Of a DNA stretch of 64,000 nucleotides, positions 50,766 through 60,615 are shown piece after piece. The notes below the pieces were generated by a model. It saw nothing but the letters and a program-made list of their open reading frames with translations, did no database searches and was not told the DNA's origin. The translations under genes and the position numbers were made by a program. How positions within the stretch are numbered: position 1 is the first letter of the stretch; every line of letters starts with the position of its first letter. Origin of the DNA: Sphaerochaeta associata (GTDB lineage: Bacteria > Spirochaetota > Spirochaetia > Sphaerochaetales > Sphaerochaetaceae); NCBI RefSeq assembly GCF_022869165.1, contig NZ_CP094929.1, positions 2,046,001-2,110,000 on the forward strand. Reading direction: 5' to 3'.

Positions 50766-52280
50766 CTAGGCTGGATTGTAGAGATTGGAAGTCGGAAACC
50801 GAGGCTCGCTGGTCACATTCAGCACAAGCTTGCGCAACCCCGAAGAGTCGCCGGACGAGGGGATATGGGTCATATGAACCTCACAAGCATTGAGGAGGGG
50901 AAGCACTGCCGAAGCCTTCTTCGCCTCCCCGCTGATAGCACAGCTCATAGCCAGACAGATGAGCACCTCATCCAGGTTCAGGCTCACACCCCTGCCCTTC
51001 AGAACATCACGTTTCATGGCGGTCACCGACTGCACAATGGCCGGTGGAATGAGATCCACCTCATGGTCGATATTCGCCAGCACCTTCACAGCATTTAAAA
51101 TCAATGCCGAGGAAGCGTGCAGGAACGGAGAGTTGCAACCTGTCACGATACGCCCGTCGGGAAGTTCGATTGCAGCAGCGCAGACAATGCCGTTAAGGCC
51201 CTTGCCCCTGGCAATACCATCCTCCAGAGCTTTTTGTGCTGCAGGAACAACTGACCGGTCATTGATGGAAAGCTTCGCTCCCTCCATGATGGATCGACTG
51301 CGTTCCACCGTCTCCTTACTGCCGATTCCTTGCACATACTCGCAGGCGGCACGGTAATATCGACGAATGATTTCCTGCTGGCCCGCCTTGCGAACCACTG
51401 CATCGTTGATGATGCCAAACCCGCAGCGGTTGACACCCATATCGGTAGGACTCTTGTAGAGACAATCGGTACCGGTGATCTTACTCAAGATCCTGTTCAG
51501 CAGCGGATACGCTTCCAAATCACGGGAGTAATTGACCGTAATGGCTCCATAGGCACTGGCATGAAAATGGTCGATGAGATTCTTGTCCCCCAAATCGGCG
51601 GTCGCGCTTTCATAAGCGATGTTTACTGGGTGGTCGATCGGCAGGTTCCAGATCGGGAAAGTCTCGAACTTGGAGTAGCCGCTGCGCCTGCCATCCTTGT
51701 AGTCATGGTACATTTGGGAAAGACAGGTTCCCAGCTTTCCCGATCCAGGGCCTGGACCGGTGACAATGACAACAGGATGCTCGGTCTCAATATACGGGTT
51801 CGCTCCGTAGCCTTCGTCGCTGACGATCAGGTCAACGTCGTTGGGATACCCGCGTGTCGCCTTATGGGTGTATACGGTAATACCGCGCTGCTCAAGAAGA
51901 TTCTTGAAGTGTACAGCCCCCGGCTCCTCATCGAAGCGGGTGATGACCACACGGGTGACCGTCAGACCCCACTTGGAGAAGTCGTCGATCATCTTGAAGA
52001 CATCGGTGTCGTAGGTGATACCGAAGTCGCTTCGCATTTTGCGTCGTTCAATGTCTCCGCTGTGGATGCAGATGATGACGTCGATTTGGTCTTTCAATGA
52101 CTGAAACACCCGCATCTTCACATTCGGATCGAAGCCCGGGAGCACCCGGGCTGCATGATAATCGAAGAGTAATTTCCCCCCGCATTCGAGATAGAGCTTT
52201 CCGTCGCTCTGCTTCACCCGTTCAAGGATGAAGTGCCTTTGTTCACAAAGGTACTTCTCGTTGTCAAACCCAATCTCCAT
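50766..52280 (-). CDS. DUF1846 (UPF0371) family protein
   Basis: A 504-residue conserved protein: GFDNEKYLCEQRHFILERV at the start, GGKLLFDYHAARVLPGFDP, a P-loop-like VTGPGPGSGKLGTCLSQMYHD near 175 and MGVNRCGF later. I use ATG 52280, which has GGGGTGG five to six bases upstream, rather than the overlapping GTG 52289. Function unknown; nucleotide binding is likely. It ends the DAHP synthase-DJ-1 gene row. Confidence 0.92.
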   Translation of the reverse strand: MEIGFDNEKYLCEQRHFILERVKQSDGKLYLECGGKLLFDYHAARVLPGFDPNVKMRVFQSLKDQIDVIICIHSGDIERRKMRSDFGITYDTDVFKMIDDFSKWGLTVTRVVITRFDEEPGAVHFKNLLEQRGITVYTHKATRGYPNDVDLIVSDEGYGANPYIETEHPVVIVTGPGPGSGKLGTCLSQMYHDYKDGRRSGYSKFETFPIWNLPIDHPVNIAYESATADLGDKNLIDHFHASAYGAITVNYSRDLEAYPLLNRILSKITGTDCLYKSPTDMGVNRCGFGIINDAVVRKAGQQEIIRRYYRAACEYVQGIGSKETVERSRSIMEGAKLSINDRSVVPAAQKALEDGIARGKGLNGIVCAAAIELPDGRIVTGCNSPFLHASSALILNAVKVLANIDHEVDLIPPAIVQSVTAMKRDVLKGRGVSLNLDEVLICLAMSCAISGEAKKASAVLPLLNACEVHMTHIPSSGDSSGLRKLVLNVTSEPRFPTSNLYNPA

Positions 52281-52291
52281 GCTTTCCACCC

Positions 52292-52837
52292 CTAAAATTT
52301 TACTTGCTCTGCGATTGCATCAGCAGTTTTCTGATCAAACAATGCTGCGATGACAGCCAGGGAAAAATGCAAGGCACTGCCGGCTGCCTGGGCGGTTATC
52401 AGCCTGTCGTCTGTTATAACCTTCTCATTCTCCAGTTTCAAACCAGGGCAGAGTTCCTCTGTTGATGGATACCCGGTCACCCGCTTTCCCTCAAGAAGCC
52501 CCGTCTTGCCCAAGACGACTGCAGGAGCAGCGCAGATGGCCGCAACATACCCCGTTTGGGCTGTCTTAATCACCGCCTCCATCACACTGAAGGAGGAAGC
52601 AAGGTTTTGAGAACCCTTGCCGCCGCCGGGCAGAACCACACAGTCAAACACTTCATCCATGCACTCACTGAGCAGTCGATCGCAACCGACAACCAAACCG
52701 TGCGAGCCTTTAACCATCAAATCATCAAGGCCGGCAACCACAACCTTCGCTCCGCTTCGCCTGAGCAAATCGATGGGTGTGACCGCTTCCACTTCTTCAA
52801 AGCCTTCAGCAAGAATAACCAATACAGATGGAACCAT
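52292..52837 (-). CDS. DJ-1/PfpI-family protein
   Basis: A 181-residue DJ-1-fold protein with the nucleophile Cys102 in AAICAAPAV and the supporting Glu in AEGFEEVEAV (14-15). Members act as deglycases/glyoxalases or redox chaperones; which applies is unknown. Eleven bases separate it from DUF1846 and fourteen from DAHP synthase. Confidence 0.92.
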   Translation of the reverse strand: MVPSVLVILAEGFEEVEAVTPIDLLRRSGAKVVVAGLDDLMVKGSHGLVVGCDRLLSECMDEVFDCVVLPGGGKGSQNLASSFSVMEAVIKTAQTGYVAAICAAPAVVLGKTGLLEGKRVTGYPSTEELCPGLKLENEKVITDDRLITAQAAGSALHFSLAVIAALFDQKTADAIAEQVKF

Positions 52838-52851
52838 ACCATCCCCCTTAT

Positions 52852-53928
52852 CTACAGCGGCTGAACACTACCGCCTTCGAGTCGAGCCTTGCGAAGCAAT
52901 TCGCAAGCATGCACCAATATCCTTTGGGTTTCGTCCCATCCGATGCAGGCATCGGTGACGGAAACCCCATACTTGAGATTCGCCAAATCATCGGGAATTT
53001 TCTGGCAACCAGGCAGGAGATTGCTCTCCAGCATGAAACCGCGGATGGCTTTTTCCCCCCAGCACACCTGATCGATGATCGAACGCAGCACCCGCTTCTG
53101 CCTTTCGTAGTTCTTGCGGGAGTTTGAGTGACTGCAATCGACGATGATGGCCGGCTCGAGGCCTTCCTTCTCAAGAAGCAGGCGTGCACTCTCTACATCA
53201 TCCTCATAGTAGTTGGGACTCTGGTCGCCGCCGCGAAGGATGAGATGGCAACAGTCGTTGCCGGTGGTGCGGAAGATTGCGCTTGCGCCCTTCCCGTCCA
53301 TACCTATGAACGAGGCCGGCTGGTAGGCACTCTTGATTGCATTGACTGCGGTGACCAAATCACCGCTGGTGCTGTTCTTGAACCCCACTGCAACGCTCAA
53401 GCCGCTGGCAAGATTTCGATGAATCTGGCTCTCGGTGGTTCTGGCTCCGATACTCGACCAACTCATCAGCTCATCGATGTATTGGGGAATGATTGGATCG
53501 AGCACCTCACACCCAACAGGCAGGCCGAGTTTGACGATTTCCAGCAGCAGGGACCTGGCCAAGGCGATGCCTCCGCCGATGTCGTAGCTTCCATCCATCT
53601 TCGGATCAAGGATTAGTCCCTTCCATCCTCCGACCGTCCGGGGTTTCTCAAAATAGGTGCGCATCACTACAAACATCTCATCCTCGATGTCGCGGGAGAG
53701 AGTTTTCAGCTTTTTCGCATAATCGAGTGCGGCAACAGGGTCATGAAGAGAGCAGGGACCTACGATTGCCAACAATCGCCGGTCCCTTCCCTGGATGATA
53801 TCATTTACAGTCTGCCGAGTCTGGTGTATCGAGTCGCTGGTTGCCTCATCCACGGGGAACTGTGTGTACAGTTCATCGGGGGTGGCAAGAGCCTCCACCT
53901 TTCGAATCCTGATGTCTACGTTTGCCAT
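52852..53928 (-). CDS. aroF: 3-deoxy-7-phosphoheptulonate (DAHP) synthase, type I
   Basis: A 358-residue AroF/G/H-type enzyme: LLAIVGPCSLHDP near residue 55, MRTYFEKPRTVGGWKGLI near 90, GARTTESQIHR, FKNSTSGD and DCSHSNS. It joins PEP and erythrose-4-phosphate, the first step to aromatic amino acids. Which amino acid inhibits it cannot be told; aroF is used for the family only. Start ATG 53928 with AAAGGAAA upstream. Confidence 0.93.
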   Translation of the reverse strand: MANVDIRIRKVEALATPDELYTQFPVDEATSDSIHQTRQTVNDIIQGRDRRLLAIVGPCSLHDPVAALDYAKKLKTLSRDIEDEMFVVMRTYFEKPRTVGGWKGLILDPKMDGSYDIGGGIALARSLLLEIVKLGLPVGCEVLDPIIPQYIDELMSWSSIGARTTESQIHRNLASGLSVAVGFKNSTSGDLVTAVNAIKSAYQPASFIGMDGKGASAIFRTTGNDCCHLILRGGDQSPNYYEDDVESARLLLEKEGLEPAIIVDCSHSNSRKNYERQKRVLRSIIDQVCWGEKAIRGFMLESNLLPGCQKIPDDLANLKYGVSVTDACIGWDETQRILVHACELLRKARLEGGSVQPL

Positions 53929-53971
53929 GGTTTTTCCTTTCGAAAGATATACCACACCAACGGCTCAAGAC

Positions 53972-55798
53972 TCAAGTCTGTGGTTTCTCCTTTGACCCAT
54001 CATCTTTGATTCTCGAGTAGAGGAATCGTTTGATCTTCTGGGTCGGAGTGCGCTGGAAGGGCTCCTCCTGCAGCTCGACGGCACTGATCCTGCTGAAAGC
54101 ACTGAGCTCCTTGTTGACATCCTCACGAAGCTTGGCCACGTACTTGAGGGCTTCGGTTTTTGCATCGTTGACGTTGATCGCCATTTTCTGGGCGAACATA
54201 TCAAAGTCAATCTTGACCAAGGCGATGAGGCCACCGTGCTCGGGTACCACCAACGATTCGGTGACAAAACTCTGGTTGTTGATGACCGCCTCGATAAGCT
54301 CGGGATAGATGTTCTCACCCCCGCTTCCCAGGATCATCGTCTTGGTTCTTCCCTTGATGGAGAGCCTGCCGTGCTTGTCCAAATGGCCAAGGTCGCCGGT
54401 ACGGAAGTAGCCGTCACTGGTGAAAACCTCGGCGTTGAGGGAGGGATTGTCGTAATAGCCCTGCATGACGTTGGGTCCCTTGACCAGGATCTCACCCACA
54501 CCCGTGGCAGGATCGGGGTTTTCAAGTTTGACATCCACATGTTCCACCAATTTCCCGATGGCTCCGACATAGTGCTTCTTCGGCTGTCCTCCGGCGATCA
54601 AGGGAGAGGTCTCGGTCAGACCGTAGCCGATGGCATACGGGAACTTTGCATCGCTGAGGAACTGCTCAACCTCGCGGTCCAATGGAGCCCCCCCGATACC
54701 AAAGAACTTGAGCCTTCCGCCGAACGTCATTTTCAGCTTGCGGCCGATGACGCGGCAGATGAACCGCCGCACCACTGGATACTTAAGCCATTTTTCCAAG
54801 TTCTTGTTGTCCCTGAGCACCGGCAGGACCGAGCTGCGGTACACCTTCTCCATGAGCAGGGGAACAGTCATGACGATACGTGGACGGACTTCCTTGAGAG
54901 CAGGGAGCAGAACCGACGGTGCCGGGGCCTTGCCCAGGTAGACAATCTCACAACCCCGCATCAGTTCCAGAATCTGACCGGTGGTGAATTCATACACATG
55001 GCTGATGGGAAGAATGGAAAGAACCTTGTCACCGGGTTTCAGATTCACATATACATCGGTGGAGATGTCTGCATTCCACACCAGATTCTTGTGGGTGAGC
55101 ATGACACCCTTGCTGTTTCCGGTTGTCCCGCTGGTATAGATCAAGGAGGCGAGATCCTCTTCCCTGGCAAGCGAAGAGAGCCTGAGCTGCTCGGCCTTCT
55201 TGTCCAGCTTGCGACGCCTGATATCCCGTCCGGGGGCTGCAGCAAACTGTTGGCGGTCCACCAGCTGACTGCTGATGGGATCGGGAATATGGAAGAGATC
55301 CTCCATTCTCACCAACATCGATGGATTGTCCTTTACAAACGGAATCACCTTCTCAAAATGCTTTGCATTGACAACCACACCCTTGGCCTTGGAGTGGGCC
55401 AATATCTGACACGCTTCCTTGGCCGAGAAATCGGGAAGCACAGGCACCGCCGTACATCCGATGCTTGTTATGCCGAAATACGCGATCAACCATGTGGGGC
55501 AGCTTTCACCGAGGAGTGCGATGCGGTCGCCGCGAACGAATCCATGCTCGAGGAGAAAGACTCCGATTGCATCCTTCATGGCCTTGAGCTGGGCATAGGT
55601 CACCTCACCCTCATCCTCTCCATAGGTGCGCAGTGCAATACGCTTGGCATTCCTGCTGACGGTGCACTCAACCACCGACTCCATCGTATAGCTGGTGACA
55701 GCCTTCATGGTAAGGCCGTCCTCCCTTTTCAGCTTTCGAATGGTACGATACGACCAAACTTGACGTTTTTCTTCTTTTTTCTTGCGGTTCTTCTTCAT
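53972..55798 (-). CDS. Long-chain acyl-CoA synthetase (AMP-binding)
   Basis: A 608-residue adenylate-forming enzyme. P-loop LIYTSGTTGNSKGVMLTH, YGLTETSPLI, YFRTGDLGHLD and KGRTKTMILGSGGENIYPE are all present. A very basic N-terminus (MKKNRKKKEEKRQ) may hold it at the membrane. ATG 55798 overlaps the preceding stop (ATGA) with GGAGG upstream. Together with 56994-58913 it gives two non-identical synthetases in one operon. Confidence 0.93.
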   Translation of the reverse strand: MKKNRKKKEEKRQVWSYRTIRKLKREDGLTMKAVTSYTMESVVECTVSRNAKRIALRTYGEDEGEVTYAQLKAMKDAIGVFLLEHGFVRGDRIALLGESCPTWLIAYFGITSIGCTAVPVLPDFSAKEACQILAHSKAKGVVVNAKHFEKVIPFVKDNPSMLVRMEDLFHIPDPISSQLVDRQQFAAAPGRDIRRRKLDKKAEQLRLSSLAREEDLASLIYTSGTTGNSKGVMLTHKNLVWNADISTDVYVNLKPGDKVLSILPISHVYEFTTGQILELMRGCEIVYLGKAPAPSVLLPALKEVRPRIVMTVPLLMEKVYRSSVLPVLRDNKNLEKWLKYPVVRRFICRVIGRKLKMTFGGRLKFFGIGGAPLDREVEQFLSDAKFPYAIGYGLTETSPLIAGGQPKKHYVGAIGKLVEHVDVKLENPDPATGVGEILVKGPNVMQGYYDNPSLNAEVFTSDGYFRTGDLGHLDKHGRLSIKGRTKTMILGSGGENIYPELIEAVINNQSFVTESLVVPEHGGLIALVKIDFDMFAQKMAINVNDAKTEALKYVAKLREDVNKELSAFSRISAVELQEEPFQRTPTQKIKRFLYSRIKDDGSKEKPQT

Positions 55799-56568
55799 AG
55801 CGCCTCCGGCTGTGGACCATACCATTGGTTCTTATGGCACACCGTAAATGGGGTCTGGATGCATTGGTGTGCTGCTTTCTCCAAGAGGGCGGGATCATTG
55901 TTTACATCTGATAGATGAATAAAGTAAATATGCTTGCCGGCAAACCCGCTTTCCTGCAGGAAATACAAGGCTTGCTCGTTTGATAGATGGCCATACGAAC
56001 CATCGATGCGTCGTTTCAAGTAGAGGGGATACGGCCCGGTCTGCAGCATCCGCCTGTCATAGTTGGCTTCCAAAAAGAGGATGCCCGCCTCCTTGGCAAG
56101 ACTCATATGCTCGTCGGTGGTAAGGCCGGTATCGGTCAGAACCATCAGGTTCTGGTCCTCATAGGTGATGAACCATCCGACGGAGCCGGCACTGTCATGG
56201 CTGGTGGCAAAACAGAACAGGCTGAAGGGTCCGATTGATACCACTTCAAAAGGTTCGACGGTTGCAACCTGCTTTTCGGGTATGCAAAGCTTTGCAAACT
56301 GATCGGGCTGTTCCTGCACCGATCTTGCACTGATGTAGGCAGCTACGTTTTGCTTGCGGCACAGCGTACCGACCCCTTTTGCATGGTCGGGATGCAGATG
56401 CGTGACAAAAACAGCTTTCACCGACGCCAAATCAATGCCGAATCGGTCCAGCCTTCGCCTGAGCTCAACCACACTATAGCCTTGGTCGATGAGCAATGAG
56501 GTGGTGCCATCGGAGAATACATAACTATTTCCACTGGAACCACTGCCTAGAACAGCGTAGTGCAGCAT
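55795..56568 (-). CDS. Metallo-beta-lactamase fold hydrolase (YycJ/WalJ-like)
   Basis: A 257-residue protein with GSGSSGNSYVFSDG at the start, the metal motif THLHPDHAKG, and downstream SHDSAGSVGW and VLTDTGL ligand blocks, as in YycJ-type exonuclease-like hydrolases. Start ATG 56568 with GGGGAG eight bases upstream and one-base overlap with the arsC-like stop (TAATG). Function probably nucleic-acid-related; not proven. Confidence 0.85.
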   Translation of the reverse strand: MLHYAVLGSGSSGNSYVFSDGTTSLLIDQGYSVVELRRRLDRFGIDLASVKAVFVTHLHPDHAKGVGTLCRKQNVAAYISARSVQEQPDQFAKLCIPEKQVATVEPFEVVSIGPFSLFCFATSHDSAGSVGWFITYEDQNLMVLTDTGLTTDEHMSLAKEAGILFLEANYDRRMLQTGPYPLYLKRRIDGSYGHLSNEQALYFLQESGFAGKHIYFIHLSDVNNDPALLEKAAHQCIQTPFTVCHKNQWYGPQPEAL

Positions 56569-56903
56569 TACTGTGCTCCCCATTCCATTAAAACAGAGAG
56601 GTCGAAACCGACATGTACACGACCCTTGCACCGAAGAATCGGAGTCTTCAACAATGCGGGATGCTCGACAAGCTCTTCTCGGGCATCAAATTCACGAAAT
56701 GCATAACCTTGCTTTTTATAGTAAGAGCTCTCACTGTCCAACAGTGAGAGCGGGTCGCTGGCGGTAAAAAGTGATTTCCATTCACCCGCCGAGAGCTCGC
56801 GTTCAGCCAAGTCTACGAATTGGAACGCAATCGCTCGCTCCTTGCAGGCTCGTAAGGCCTTGGCTGTTTCCTTGCACTTCCTGGTGCCTATGATCTGGAT
56901 CAT
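56568..56903 (-). CDS. ArsC/Spx-like thioredoxin-fold protein
   Basis: A 111-residue protein starting MIQIIGTRKCKETAKALRAC. The ArsC-type Cys10 lies after a beta strand, then ACKERAIAFQFVDLAERELSAGEW and TPILRCKGRVHVGFD match the family. A second Cys of the CxxC type is absent. Likely a glutaredoxin-dependent reductase or Spx-like factor, substrate unknown. Start chosen at ATG 56903 (AGGGG upstream); the upstream hydrophobic frame has no ribosome site. Confidence 0.8.
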   Translation of the reverse strand: MIQIIGTRKCKETAKALRACKERAIAFQFVDLAERELSAGEWKSLFTASDPLSLLDSESSYYKKQGYAFREFDAREELVEHPALLKTPILRCKGRVHVGFDLSVLMEWGAQ

Positions 56904-56993
56904 TGCAACCCCTGGTTCCTTGTATATTCTATTATAGTATAGGAGACAAAGAAAAAATGCAAGAAAACCGGCAGCCTTGGCCGTGAGTGGCAT

Positions 56994-58913
56994 TTAGCTG
57001 ACGAACAGCTCCTGGATTTCATTCCGGTAGAGTTTCTGAATCTCAAAACGCTTGAGTTCCTGCTTGGCGCTCAACTCCCTGCCGACCTCGAAACTCTTTG
57101 CAAGCAGCTGGAACCGCACAATGTGTTCAAAACTCTTAAAGCCGTGTTTGCTGTTTACAATCTCACCTACCGTCTTCTCGATAAGCTCCTTCACTTCTTT
57201 CATACCGGCGATCTTGTCTGCAAGATAGGGTATCTGCTTCTCGGTAAGGTACTCCTCGATTCGCTTCTTATTCAGCACAATCAAGGCTCCCAGATACTTC
57301 TGGTCCTGTCCGAGGACAACGGCGCTTTCAATGAATTCGCTCTCACACAGCTTTGCTTCGATGGGAACCGGCTCGAGGTTCTCACCACCGCTGAGGACGA
57401 TGGTATCCTTGGCTCGCCCGCAGATGGCAAACTCGCCTTTGTGCGTCCACATGCCAAGGTCTCCGGTATCGAGCCAGCCATCCTTGGAGAGAACGCGATC
57501 GGTGAGGTCCTGACGCTTGTAGTAGCCTTTCATGACCTGCGGTCCCTTCACCAGGATGACGCCTTTCTGACCGGGCTTCACCTCGCGTCCCTCTTCATCT
57601 ACGATGCGAACCTCTGTTCCTTGCAACGCGGTGATGGTGCGCTTCACCCCGTGGGAAACCGGTCTGACCGCTACGACAGGGGCGCTTTCAGTAAGGCCGT
57701 AGCCGTCGAGCAGCTTGATGCCGATCGATGCGAAAAAGAGGTCGACACCCTCGCTGAGCGAGCCGCCTCCGCTGACTCCGGCGATGAAATTCTTACCGAG
57801 CTTTTGCTTCACCTTGGAGAATACGAGCTTGTCGCCCAGCTTGTAGAGCGGGTACAGAAGAATCGTCGGGAGCACCGAAACCAGGATGTCGAGGAATCGA
57901 CTGCGCTTTTGGAACGTCGCCACTTCCCCAAGAAGCAGGTCCTTGTTGCGGCTGTACAGCCGTGCCACCTGGATGAAGAACGCGAACAGACCTTTGGCGA
58001 TCGGACTCTTGTTTTTCGTGCTGGCGAACACACCAGCCTTAACGGCTTCCCAAATTCTGGGGACCGAGCCCATCCAATGGGGATTGACCACTGCAAGGTC
58101 GGCAAGAAGGATGGAACCAAGTGGTTTCGAGTAGGCGATGGTCGAGGCATTGCTGATGATCATGTACTGCAGGATGCGCTCGAAGGAGTGCCAGACGGGA
58201 AGAACGCTGAGCCATCGTTGGCCCGGTGCCAACTTTTCAATGAGCTTGGGCACTGCTTCCAGCTGATAGGCAAAATTCTTATGGGTGAGTATCACCCCTT
58301 TCGGGTCGCCGGTTGTTCCGCTGGTGAAAATAATGGTGGCGGTCTCATCTTCTGTACCTTTCTGCCGCTCGTCCTCGATGAATTTGGCAATGTTGCGATC
58401 GTTGAGAAGGGTTCGACCCTCCTTGACCAAGTTGCGATAGAGCAGAATTTCAACATCCTCGGGTTTGGTCACATCATCGGCCATCTTTTGGTCGAACTCC
58501 TGGTCCATGACGATCAGGTGTTTCAGGGCGGGCAGCTTGTCCAGCAGATTTACAATCTTGCGAAGCTGCACCGCATTCTCCACGAAGCAAAACCTTGCTT
58601 CGGTGATGTTGAGAATGAAGCTGATTTCATAGGGCATTGCGTCGCGGCCCCGAGGGACGTCGGCTGCTCCAAGAGTGAGAATCGCCAGATCACTGGCAAG
58701 CCATTCGCTGCGGTTGTCGCTGATCAGTCCAATGAGGTCGCCCCGTTTCACTCCCCGCTTTGCGAGTGAGGCTGCAAGACTGTTTACCTCACTGGAGAGC
58801 TCGGAATAGGACACTGAAGTAAAAATGCCATTCTTATCCTTACTCATCTGTACTGCATAGGCAGGATATTTGGATACGATTTGGGCAAATGTTTGAGGTA
58901 TGGTCTTATACAT
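56994..58913 (-). CDS. Long-chain acyl-CoA synthetase (AMP-binding)
   Basis: A 639-residue FadD-like enzyme: IIFTSGTTGDPKGVILTH, YGLTESAPVVAVRP, GWLDTGDLG and GRAKDTIVLSGGENLEPVPIE are present. The middle (about 290-370) has an added hydrophobic, basic region, as in membrane-associated bacterial LACS. GGAGG before ATG 58913, and a near-consensus promoter upstream. First gene of a four-gene row to 53972. Confidence 0.93.
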   Translation of the reverse strand: MYKTIPQTFAQIVSKYPAYAVQMSKDKNGIFTSVSYSELSSEVNSLAASLAKRGVKRGDLIGLISDNRSEWLASDLAILTLGAADVPRGRDAMPYEISFILNITEARFCFVENAVQLRKIVNLLDKLPALKHLIVMDQEFDQKMADDVTKPEDVEILLYRNLVKEGRTLLNDRNIAKFIEDERQKGTEDETATIIFTSGTTGDPKGVILTHKNFAYQLEAVPKLIEKLAPGQRWLSVLPVWHSFERILQYMIISNASTIAYSKPLGSILLADLAVVNPHWMGSVPRIWEAVKAGVFASTKNKSPIAKGLFAFFIQVARLYSRNKDLLLGEVATFQKRSRFLDILVSVLPTILLYPLYKLGDKLVFSKVKQKLGKNFIAGVSGGGSLSEGVDLFFASIGIKLLDGYGLTESAPVVAVRPVSHGVKRTITALQGTEVRIVDEEGREVKPGQKGVILVKGPQVMKGYYKRQDLTDRVLSKDGWLDTGDLGMWTHKGEFAICGRAKDTIVLSGGENLEPVPIEAKLCESEFIESAVVLGQDQKYLGALIVLNKKRIEEYLTEKQIPYLADKIAGMKEVKELIEKTVGEIVNSKHGFKSFEHIVRFQLLAKSFEVGRELSAKQELKRFEIQKLYRNEIQELFVS

Positions 58914-58942
58914 GCAAGGCCTCCATGGAGTATTCTATCTAT

Positions 58943-58971
58943 TTTATATACACTTTATCACATTTTGTCAA
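58943..58971 (-). promoter_or_regulatory. Promoter of the acyl-CoA synthetase row
   Basis: On the reverse strand TTGACA (58971-58966), 17-base spacer, TATAAA (58948-58943). A second TTGACA lies a few bases further upstream. Confidence 0.75.
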
Positions 58972-59087
58972 TCTGTCAAAATAAAACATAACTTCTTTTT
59001 ATCCCTTGTATTATCCTCTCTCGACACAGGTCATACAAACCAGAATACGCTCCCTCACCTCCTGCCCCCTGCAAACCATGATGAATA

Positions 59088-59117
59088 TTGACTATTTTGC
59101 ACCAAACAAACCATAAT
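59088..59117 (+). promoter_or_regulatory. Predicted asnS promoter
   Basis: TTGACT (59088-59093), 18-base spacer, CATAAT (59112-59117). No T-box leader is present in the short upstream stretch. Confidence 0.6.
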
Positions 59118-59146
59118 GGCGTAATTACGAGAAGGAGTCATGACCC

Positions 59147-60535
59147 ATGAAAGAACGAATTTCAGCATTGCTCAAGAGAACACCATCGACAGAGATCGTC
59201 ACGGCGGAAGGTTGGGTGAGAACCAAGCGTGACAGCAAGAATGTATGCTTCCTTGAGGTGAATGACGGTTCGTGCCTGAAAGGTCTGCAAATAGTCATCG
59301 ACAAGGACAAGCTTGGGAATTCGGATACCTTGGCCTCCATCACCACCGGATGTTCTGTAATCTGCAAGGGTCCCATCGTCGAGAGCGCCGGAGGCGACCA
59401 GGCCGTTGAGATGGCTGCGAGTGACATCACCTTGGTCGGGGAGTGTCCGGTTGACACCTACCCCTTGCAGAAGAAGCGCCACACCATCGAATATCTGCGG
59501 GAAATATCCCACCTCAGGGCAAGAACCAACATGTTCGGAGCAGTGGCACGTGTGCGCAATACCTTGAGCTTCGCCGTACATCAGTTCTTCCAGGAACGCG
59601 GATTTGCCTATGTAAACACCCCGATCATCAGCGCGAGCGATGCCGAGGGGGCCGGCGAACAATTTCTGGTGACCACGCTGGATTTGAACAATGTTCCCAG
59701 GACCGAAGAGGGGAAAATCGACTTCTCCAAGGATTTCTTCGGCCGTGAAGCGTTCCTTACGGTGAGTGGACAGCTCGAGGGCGAGACATACGCCATGGCG
59801 CTGAAGAACATATACACCTTCGGACCCACCTTCCGTGCCGAGAACTCCAACACCAAGCGCCATCTCGCCGAATTCTGGATGGTTGAACCGGAAATGGCCT
59901 TCTGTGAGCTCGACGGAAACATGGAAGTGGCGGAAGCCTTTCTCAAGTATCTCTTCAGGACGGTACTGGAGAAGTGCCCCGAGGATATGGCTTTCTTCAG
60001 CAAGTTTGTAGAAGCGGGTATGGAGCAGACCCTGCGTCAGATTGTGGAGTCTCCCTTCGCCCACATGACCTACACCGAGGCGGTAAAGGAGCTAGAGAAA
60101 CACAACTCCAGCTTTGAATTCCCAGTAGCCTGGGGCAGCGACCTGCAGAGCGAGCACGAAAAGTTCCTGACTGAAGTCGTATGCAAGCGTCCGGTCATCG
60201 TCACCGACTATCCCAAGGAGATCAAGGCCTTCTACATGCGGCTGAACGCCGACGAAAAGACGGTCAGGGGCATGGACGTGCTGGTTCCTCGTCTTGGTGA
60301 GATCATCGGGGGAAGTGAACGTGAGTCGAATCTTGATGTCCTGACACAGCGCATGCTGCAGCTCAAGCTCGACCCGCAGGCTTATTGGTGGTATCTCGAC
60401 CTCAGACGTTACGGGTCGGTTCCCCATGCCGGTTTCGGCTTGGGATTCGAACGGGCCGTCCAATATATTACAGGAATGGGAAACATCCGCGATGTCATCC
60501 CCTACCCCAGAGCCCCCAAGCTCGCAGATTTCTAG
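59147..60535 (+). CDS. asnS: Asparaginyl-tRNA synthetase
   Basis: A 462-residue class IIb synthetase. An N-terminal OB-fold (VTAEGWVRTKRDSKNVCFLEVNDGS) precedes the catalytic core with motif 2 FRAENSNTKRHLAEFWMVEPE and motif 3 GFGLGFERAVQYI. EFWMVEPE is the Asn-specific version. AAGGAG lies nine bases upstream of ATG 59147; an ATG at 59140 is out of frame. Confidence 0.96.
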   Translation: MKERISALLKRTPSTEIVTAEGWVRTKRDSKNVCFLEVNDGSCLKGLQIVIDKDKLGNSDTLASITTGCSVICKGPIVESAGGDQAVEMAASDITLVGECPVDTYPLQKKRHTIEYLREISHLRARTNMFGAVARVRNTLSFAVHQFFQERGFAYVNTPIISASDAEGAGEQFLVTTLDLNNVPRTEEGKIDFSKDFFGREAFLTVSGQLEGETYAMALKNIYTFGPTFRAENSNTKRHLAEFWMVEPEMAFCELDGNMEVAEAFLKYLFRTVLEKCPEDMAFFSKFVEAGMEQTLRQIVESPFAHMTYTEAVKELEKHNSSFEFPVAWGSDLQSEHEKFLTEVVCKRPVIVTDYPKEIKAFYMRLNADEKTVRGMDVLVPRLGEIIGGSERESNLDVLTQRMLQLKLDPQAYWWYLDLRRYGSVPHAGFGLGFERAVQYITGMGNIRDVIPYPRAPKLADF

Positions 60536-60542
60536 CACTACC

Positions 60543-60571
60543 GCGGTGGAACCTTCCACCGCTATTTTTTT
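60543..60571 (+). terminator. asnS terminator
   Basis: GCGGTGGAA-CC-TTCCACCGC followed by TATTTTTTT. Confidence 0.9.
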
Positions 60572-60615
60572 GTTTTCATGTTCACTTGCATTTTCACTTT
60601 CATTCTCATGTTATC

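Noticed and set aside
54236-55918. A 560-codon open frame on the + strand, antisense to an acyl-CoA synthetase
   Set aside because: The reverse strand encodes a complete, conserved synthetase with all motifs. The + frame has no ribosome site and a shadow-like composition.
57123-58769. A 548-codon open frame on the + strand, antisense to the other acyl-CoA synthetase
   Set aside because: Same reason: the real gene lies on the reverse strand with intact motifs.
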